From the NCBI RefSeq assembly GCF_003667445.1, contig NZ_RCTF01000018.1:51947-115946 (forward strand): 64,000 bases of DNA. Direction: 5' to 3'. The notes beneath the pieces are model-generated. The model was not told where the DNA came from, ran no database searches, and saw only the letters and a list, made by a program, of their open reading frames with translations. A program made the translations under genes and the position numbers. The stretch comes from Xanthobacter tagetidis. GTDB taxonomy: Bacteria; Pseudomonadota; Alphaproteobacteria; Rhizobiales; Xanthobacteraceae. Shown here piece after piece: positions 53,110-64,000 of the stretch (within the stretch, counting starts at the first letter, position 1; each line of letters starts with the position of its first letter).

Positions 53110-53430
53110 TTACGCCCGCGGACCGAAGATGATGACCGCGGCGCCCGCGAGGCAGAGCGCCGCGCCGATGGTGTCGAACCGGTCCGGCCGCACGCCCTCC
53201 ACGCTCCACATCCAGGCGAGCGAGGCGAGGATATAGACGCCGCCATAGGCCGCGAAGGCGCGGCCGGCGGCTTCCGCCTCCACCTGGGTCAAGGCCAGGG
53301 CGAACACCGCGAGGCTCGCCATGCCCGGCAGCAGCCACCAGGGCGAGCCGCCGGTCCGCACCACGTGCCAGAAGGCGAAGCAGCCGGCGATCTCGGTCAA
53401 GGCGGCCAGGAGGAAGGCGGGGAGCGTCAC
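53110..53430 (-). CDS. YnfA-family (UPF0060) small membrane protein
   Basis: This 106-residue protein has four hydrophobic helices and the typical UPF0060 pattern: LAALTEIAGCFAFWHVVR at the N-terminus, AAYGGVYILASLAWMW in the middle and DTIGAALCLAGAAVIIFGPR at the C-terminus. The family resembles small multidrug-resistance transporters, but the substrate is not established. It starts 4 bp after ispE on the same strand and is probably cotranscribed. Confidence 0.93.
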   Translation of the reverse strand: MTLPAFLLAALTEIAGCFAFWHVVRTGGSPWWLLPGMASLAVFALALTQVEAEAAGRAFAAYGGVYILASLAWMWSVEGVRPDRFDTIGAALCLAGAAVIIFGPRA

Positions 53431-53434
53431 GGCA

Positions 53435-54304
53435 TCACCTCAGCATGGTGGGCTTGACCCACCAGGACGGCTCCGCCGCCTTGACGCGGCGCGCCAGCGC
53501 GGCGGCGGCGCGGCAGTCGGCGGTGAGGGCGAAGACGGTGGCGCCCGAGCCCGACATGCGCACCAACTGCGCTTCCGGGCCCCCGGCAAGCAGGGCCTTC
53601 GCCGTGCCGATGGCGGGCGCGATCGTGAGCGCCGGCGGCTCCAGATCGTTCGGCACCGCCCGGATGGCCGCGAGCACGCCGTCCGCATCCGGCGGCAGCC
53701 CATCGGGATGGTCCGGGCCGGCGAGACGCGCGCCCGGCGGAAGGCCGAGCCCCCTGAACACCGGGGCGGTCGGCACCGCCGCGCCGCAATTGACGAGGAC
53801 GCAGGCGAGCGGCGCAATGCGCAGCGGCGCGGAGAGCACTTCGCCGCGCCCGCGCATGATGCGGGCGCGCGGATCGAGGCAGGCCGGCACGTCCGACCCC
53901 ACGTCCTGCGCCACCGCGAAGAGGCGGGGATCGTCGGCGGGCAGATCGTTGAGCCGCGCCAGCAGCCGCAGGGCCGCGGCAGCATCGGCCGAGCCGCCGC
54001 CGAGCCCGGCCGCCACCGGCAGGCGCTTCTCCAGCACGAAGGCGCCGAGCCGCGCCTGGGGGACCAGGGCGGCAAATCCCGCCGCCGCGCGCAAAACCAG
54101 ATTGTCGCCGGCCGGGCCGGCCGCCAGCGCCGTGGGTCCGGTGAGGTCGAGGCCGAGCGGGGCCCCGGGAACCAGGTGCAGCAGGTCGCCGGCCCCCGCG
54201 AACGCCACCAGGCTGACGAGATCGTGAAACCCGTCCGCGCGGCGGCCAAGCACGCGCAATGTCAGGTTGATCTTCGCCGGGGCGCGCTCGGTCAGTCGGT
54301 GCAT
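53435..54304 (-). CDS. ispE: 4-diphosphocytidyl-2-C-methyl-D-erythritol kinase
   Basis: This 289-residue GHMP kinase of the MEP isoprenoid pathway has the N-terminal ERAPAKINLTLRVLGRRADG, the ATP-binding LPVAAGLGGGSADAAAALR near residue 95, and the C-terminal VRMSGSGATVFAL. The ATG at 54304 is chosen because the AKINL motif normally lies about 10 residues from the start; the frame continues open upstream. It is divergent from a TPR lipoprotein gene, as is common in related genomes. Confidence 0.95.
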   Translation of the reverse strand: MHRLTERAPAKINLTLRVLGRRADGFHDLVSLVAFAGAGDLLHLVPGAPLGLDLTGPTALAAGPAGDNLVLRAAAGFAALVPQARLGAFVLEKRLPVAAGLGGGSADAAAALRLLARLNDLPADDPRLFAVAQDVGSDVPACLDPRARIMRGRGEVLSAPLRIAPLACVLVNCGAAVPTAPVFRGLGLPPGARLAGPDHPDGLPPDADGVLAAIRAVPNDLEPPALTIAPAIGTAKALLAGGPEAQLVRMSGSGATVFALTADCRAAAALARRVKAAEPSWWVKPTMLR

Positions 54305-54509
54305 GAAGGGCTTATGCCGCGCCGCCGCAACCGCGGCAAGGCGCCGGCGCCCGAAGCGGGCGGACGGCGGGGCCCCGCATGGCCGCGGGCGGGGCGTCTG
54401 CGGGGTTGCCCGCGCTTGCGGCGCAACAGGAAAGCGGCCATCCTCCCGCCATCTGGCGCGGCTAACGGTTCGCAGCGCACGCCGCGCGTCGACATTCGGG
54501 ATATTGCTG

Positions 54510-56321
54510 GTGAAGCTTTTCCGCGCCCTTTCTTCCGCTCTTCTTCTGGCCGGATGCGCCACCCTGTTCGGCGCGCTCCGGCCGACGCCCGGACTGGCCC
54601 AGCCCTCGGACAGCGAGATCACCCTTCCCGGCAGCTACCTGGCCGCCCGCTTCGCGACCGTGCAGCGGGAATCGGAGATCGCCGCCTTCTATCTGCGCAA
54701 CCTGCTCAAGCTCGATCGCGGCAATGAGGAGATCATCGAGCGCACCATGCTCGCCTCGCTGCTGGGCGGGCAGGTGGACGACGCGATGAAGTATGCCGAC
54801 AAGATCGTGAAGGTGGACCGCACCCACCGCTTCGCGCGCTTCCTGCTCTCGGTGCGCGCCATCAAGCGCGGCCAGTATCAGACGGCGCGCACCAACCTCT
54901 CTCTGGCGGTGAGCGGCCCGATCGACGACGTGACCGCCATGCTGCTTGCGCCATGGCTCGCCTCGGCGACGCAGCGCACCGGCGTCGATCTGGTGGACCG
55001 CCTCAGCACCACGCTGCTGGCCGCCTGGGCGACCTACGGGTCCGGCAACCCCAAGACCGGCGTCGAGCTGATCGACCGGCTCCAGGGTCCGGTGTGGTAT
55101 GGCCAGTTCAAGGACCTGCACGCCGGCCTCATCCTCGACGCCGCGGGCCTCAAGAAGGAGGCCGGCGTCCGGCTCGAATCCGCGGTGAAGAGCGAGCCGC
55201 TGACGGTGCGCGCCGTGGATGCGCACGTGCGCTGGTCCTCGCGCAATGTCGGCACGGCCGCCACGCTGGAGAGCTACCAGGAGTTCGACCGGCGCTATTC
55301 GGGCGATCCGCTGGTCAAGTACATGATGGGCGAGCTCAAGAGCGGAAAGGCCATGCCGCCGCTGGTGCGCACGCCTCAGGAGGGCGCCGCCGAGGTGCTG
55401 TTCGGGCTCGCCGGCGTGCTGAGCCGGCAGGGGCTGGAGGATTACGCGCTCGCCTATCTCCAGCTCGCCATCTGGCTCAACCCCGACCATCCCATGGCCA
55501 GCATGTCGCTGGCCGGACTCTACGAACTGATGCAGCAGCCGGCCAAGGCCATCGAGCTGTTCGCGTCCGTGCCGGCCAGCTCGCCCCTGAAGGGGGATGC
55601 CGAGGTGCGCCTCGCGGTCAATCTGGACGCCGCCGACAACGCCACCGAGGCGCTGCGCCACCTGAACAAGTTCATCGCCAGCCACCCCCAGGACCTCGAC
55701 GCCATCGTCGCCATGGGCCGGATCCAGAACAATCGCAAGATGTTCGCCGAGTGCGCGGTGACCTACAGCAAGGCCATCGCGCTCTTGCCCTCGCCCGGCG
55801 CCGGAAGCTGGCCGCTGTTCTATTCGCGCGGCATCTGCAACGAGCGCTCGAAGAACTGGCCGCAGGCGGAAGCGGATTTCAAGAAGGCGCTGGAGCTCAA
55901 TCCCGAGCAGCCCCATGTGCTGAACTATCTCGGCTATTCCTGGGTCGACCAGGGCATCAATCTCGACAAGGGCCTCGACATGATCCGCCGCGCGGTCAAT
56001 CTGCGGCCGGACGACGGCGCCATCATCGACAGCCTGGGCTGGGCCTATTACCGCATGGGCCGCTATGACGAGGCGGTGGCGGAGCTGGAGCGCGCCGTGA
56101 TGCGCATGCCGACGGACCCGGTGGTCAACGACCATCTGGGCGATGCCTACTGGAAGGTGGGCCGGCGCCTGGAGGCGGGCTTCCAGTGGAACCACGCGCG
56201 GGATCTGAAGCCGGAGCCGGACCAGTTGGAAAAGATCGTCCGGAAGATCGACAAGGGCCTCGACGCGGTGGAGCCGGCCGCGCCGCCGGTGCGCAAGGCC
56301 GAGGATCAGAAGGGCGGCTGA
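54510..56321 (+). CDS. TPR-repeat protein, probable lipoprotein
   Basis: This 603-residue protein has an N-terminal signal with a lipobox-like LLAGC (Cys near residue 16), although a Sec-type site at GLAQ further on is also possible. Several tetratricopeptide repeats follow, clear in the C-terminal half (QAEADFKKALELNPEQPHV, DEAVAELERAVMRMPTDPVV). It is likely an envelope-attached scaffold. It starts at GTG 54510 with weak ribosome site; TTG 54504 is an alternative. It is divergent from ispE. Confidence 0.88.
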   Translation: MKLFRALSSALLLAGCATLFGALRPTPGLAQPSDSEITLPGSYLAARFATVQRESEIAAFYLRNLLKLDRGNEEIIERTMLASLLGGQVDDAMKYADKIVKVDRTHRFARFLLSVRAIKRGQYQTARTNLSLAVSGPIDDVTAMLLAPWLASATQRTGVDLVDRLSTTLLAAWATYGSGNPKTGVELIDRLQGPVWYGQFKDLHAGLILDAAGLKKEAGVRLESAVKSEPLTVRAVDAHVRWSSRNVGTAATLESYQEFDRRYSGDPLVKYMMGELKSGKAMPPLVRTPQEGAAEVLFGLAGVLSRQGLEDYALAYLQLAIWLNPDHPMASMSLAGLYELMQQPAKAIELFASVPASSPLKGDAEVRLAVNLDAADNATEALRHLNKFIASHPQDLDAIVAMGRIQNNRKMFAECAVTYSKAIALLPSPGAGSWPLFYSRGICNERSKNWPQAEADFKKALELNPEQPHVLNYLGYSWVDQGINLDKGLDMIRRAVNLRPDDGAIIDSLGWAYYRMGRYDEAVAELERAVMRMPTDPVVNDHLGDAYWKVGRRLEAGFQWNHARDLKPEPDQLEKIVRKIDKGLDAVEPAAPPVRKAEDQKGG

Positions 56322-56330
56322 CGGACGCCC

Positions 56331-56348
56331 CGCTCCCGTTCGGGAGCG
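56331..56348 (+). terminator. Hairpin after the TPR gene
   Basis: CGCTCCCG (56331-56338) and CGGGAGCG (56341-56348) form a compact stem, effectively a 7-bp stem closed by a GTTC tetraloop, 9 bp after the TPR stop. No T-run follows. The convergent gltD gene ends at 56447. Confidence 0.45.
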
Positions 56349-56446
56349 CCGGCGCCTTCGCGCCCGGCCTCCGCGACCTGCCTATTGCGACCTGCCTTGC
56401 GGCCTACCTCTCGCGCCTGTCCGGAGCGCCGAGCCCGGACCCGGCT

Positions 56447-57868
<1,422 letters not shown>

Positions 57869-58023
57869 GCGAACCTCGTCGAAGGAGCCGATCCGCGCCG
57901 CGCGCCTGATGCTCCATTACAAGAATTGTTCCAGCTTGAGGACTCGGAATTCGTGCGCCTTCCGGCAGACAAGACCGAGGCCCGGGGAGATCGCGCCCCA
58001 TGGGGAGCCGGGCGTGTCGCGAA

Positions 58024-58073
58024 CCCTCTCCCCGCCGGCGAGAGGGAGCGCGCTGGCCCCGCGTGGCGCGGGG
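58024..58073. repeat. Two palindromes in the gltB-gltD gap
   Basis: CCCTCTC and GAGAGGG (58024-58030, 58040-58046) form one hairpin, and CCCCGCG-TGG-CGCGGGG (58057-58073) another. They lie 18-67 bp after the gltB stop, in minus-strand reading. The first looks like the CCCTCTCCCC/GGGGAGAGGG type of short intergenic palindrome that is common in alphaproteobacterial genomes. They may stabilise the gltB 3' end or reduce read-through to gltD. Confidence 0.5.
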
Positions 58074-58090
58074 ACAGGCCGCCTTTCAGC

Positions 58091-62794
<4,704 letters not shown>

Positions 62795-63317
62795 CTTCTT
62801 CCCTCTCCTCAACCGGCGCAGGGCTTCCATCCCGCGCGCCCGCGCGGACGCTGGTGGAGATGCCCCCTCCCACGCCGCTTTGCAACTTCCACGCCAGCCG
62901 CGCAGAAAAGCACCCGCTCGTTCAAGCGTGCGCTTACTCTCGGCTGCGGCACGGGGGATAGGGCAGTACGACTTCCCTATCCAGTGGACCATGACAGAAA
63001 ATCGGCGCGCTCACAAGCGCCCGGGGCCCGCCTCGCCGCACCGAATGACCATTTATTGCGCACGCGGCATGCGAGACGAAAGAACGGTACGGCACGAGCC
63101 CCTCCCGACGCAACGCCGTTTCAACGATGCCTCGCCACCGCGGCGCGACGCCTGTTACAAGGCGGCGGCTTGCGGCCCGATTGCGGTCCCATCGCTGCCG
63201 CATTGAGCCGCTGTAGTTCCGTCCGGTTCGCCGTTCTGCCACGCCGCGGCGCCGAAACGACGGGTCTCACCGGGATCAGTGCGCGCAAAGCGAAGGTCGT
63301 CACAGCGAAGGTCGTCC
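62795..63317. other. Divergent intergenic region gltB / proline-rich protein
   Basis: This 523-bp stretch should contain the gltB promoter region (leftward) and that of the secreted protein at 63318 (rightward). A 13-bp direct repeat, AGCGAAGGTCGTC, occurs at 63289-63301 and 63304-63316, the second copy touching the ATG and supplying its GAAGG ribosome site. Short open frames here have no recognisable motifs. No riboswitch or RNA gene was recognised. Confidence 0.4.
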
Positions 63318-64000
63318 ATGCCGAAGGCTTCCCTCCGTCCCACCGCTCTTGTCCTTGCCCTGGCGGGGCCGCTGGCCCTCGCGGCGCCGGCCGGCGCGCA
63401 GGTCTACTATCCCGCTCCACCGCCCGGTCCCTATGCGGCGCCGCCGCGTCCAGGCTACGTGATGCTGCCGCCCTGGGAGGTGCGCAACATCGTCCGCGGC
63501 ATGGGCTACTGGCGCATCTCGCAGCCCCAGCTCGCCGGGCGCATCTACACCGTCGCGGCGGTGGACGAGGAAGGTCCCGTGGTGCTGCGCATCGACGGCT
63601 TCACCGGCCGGGTGATCGGGGCGCGCACCATCGGCGGCGGCCCGCCGCCGGTGTCCGGTCCGCCGCCCTATGGGCCGCCGTCCTACGGCCCGCCGCCCTC
63701 GGTGCAGGCGCCGCCCGCCGCGCCGAAGCCGCCCAAGGTCGCCGCCCGTCCGACGGTGGTGCCGCTGCCGCCGCCCAAGCCCCCGGAGCTGATGGAGGCG
63801 TCGGCGCCGCCCGTCGCCGCGCCCCAGGCTCCAGCCTCTGCCGGGCTCGCAGCCGGCCCCGTGGCCTCCGCGCCGCCGGTCGCCCCCAGCCCCGCGGCGA
63901 CGCCGGACGGCGCCGGCGGCCAGCCGCAGGCGGCCGCGCCCGCGTCGGGGCAGGCGCCGAAGGCGTCGGGCAGCGAGACCGCCCAGCCGCAGCCGCCGGT
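63318..64000 (+). CDS. Proline-rich secreted protein, partial (runs off window)
   Basis: At least 227 residues are visible and the frame is open to the edge. A Sec signal peptide ends near LAAPAGAQ (residue 28). A short conserved-looking domain of about 60 residues follows (LPPWEVRNIVRGMGYWRIS, then VVLRIDGFTGRVIGARTI), reminiscent of PepSY-like or periplasmic envelope proteins. The rest is low complexity, dominated by Pro and Ala (SGPPPYGPPSYGPPPSVQ). Such proteins are common in Hyphomicrobiales and have no assigned function. The 3' end is not in the window. Confidence 0.8.
   Translation, partial: MPKASLRPTALVLALAGPLALAAPAGAQVYYPAPPPGPYAAPPRPGYVMLPPWEVRNIVRGMGYWRISQPQLAGRIYTVAAVDEEGPVVLRIDGFTGRVIGARTIGGGPPPVSGPPPYGPPSYGPPPSVQAPPAAPKPPKVAARPTVVPLPPPKPPELMEASAPPVAAPQAPASAGLAAGPVASAPPVAPSPAATPDGAGGQPQAAAPASGQAPKASGSETAQPQPP

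Overview
The window is high-GC DNA, densely packed with genes of alphaproteobacterial type. The best taxonomic pointers are a ChvI/ChvG two-component pair next to a short HPr kinase, an EIIA-Man/HPr regulatory PTS and ATP-type pckA, and an ispE / TPR protein / gltD / gltB block. This arrangement is familiar from Hyphomicrobiales (Rhizobiales). The content resembles Xanthobacteraceae and relatives, but that family assignment is an inference from gene content and GC, not a measurement.

Layout. 1-22 kb is a mosaic of catabolic modules, each next to a LysR regulator. (i) A minus-strand operon (7.9 to 1.3 kb) encodes a split transketolase, a 3-hydroxyisobutyrate-dehydrogenase-like reductase, an alpha/beta hydrolase and a TRAP transporter. 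(ii) A minus-strand operon (14.2 to 9.2 kb) encodes a GMC flavoprotein alcohol dehydrogenase, an SDR, a metallo-beta-lactamase-fold hydrolase and an aldehyde dehydrogenase. (iii) An OB-fold/thiolase pair, an acyl-CoA ligase, and a Bug/TctC binding protein with a second reductase and a lactonase-like hydrolase fill 15.5-21.9 kb. An IS5-family transposase remnant lies at 1.2 kb. 22.5-24.7 kb is an uncharacterised membrane protein / ClpP-like protease pair. 25-32 kb holds a VIT-family transporter and a probable flavin-based electron-transfer locus: two-component system, His/Asp-rich secreted protein, DUF2271 protein with a flavinylation-like motif, PepSY-flavodoxin-reductase fusion, ApbE, and a divergent small PepSY-like protein.

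32.3-44.1 kb is the most unusual part. A GcvA-like LysR regulator, apparently starting at CTG, precedes a ten-gene plus-strand operon. It encodes an M29-aminopeptidase-like protein, a biotin-carrier-like protein whose biotinyl lysine is replaced by Asp, a biotin carboxylase, a normal biotin carrier, a carboxyltransferase of the pyruvate-carboxylase-B family with altered metal-site residues, two SDRs and a complete ABC importer. I read it as an uncharacterised biotin-dependent catabolic pathway.

44.2-64 kb is core genome: tRNA-Arg(ACG), an orphan histidine kinase, HPr, EIIA-Man, HprK, ChvG, ChvI, a HugZ-like protein, PckA, YnfA, IspE, a TPR lipoprotein, GltD and GltB. A proline-rich secreted protein runs off the right edge. 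ChvGI, the regulatory PTS and PckA together suggest control of carbon flux at the PEP/oxaloacetate node, next to ammonium assimilation by GOGAT.
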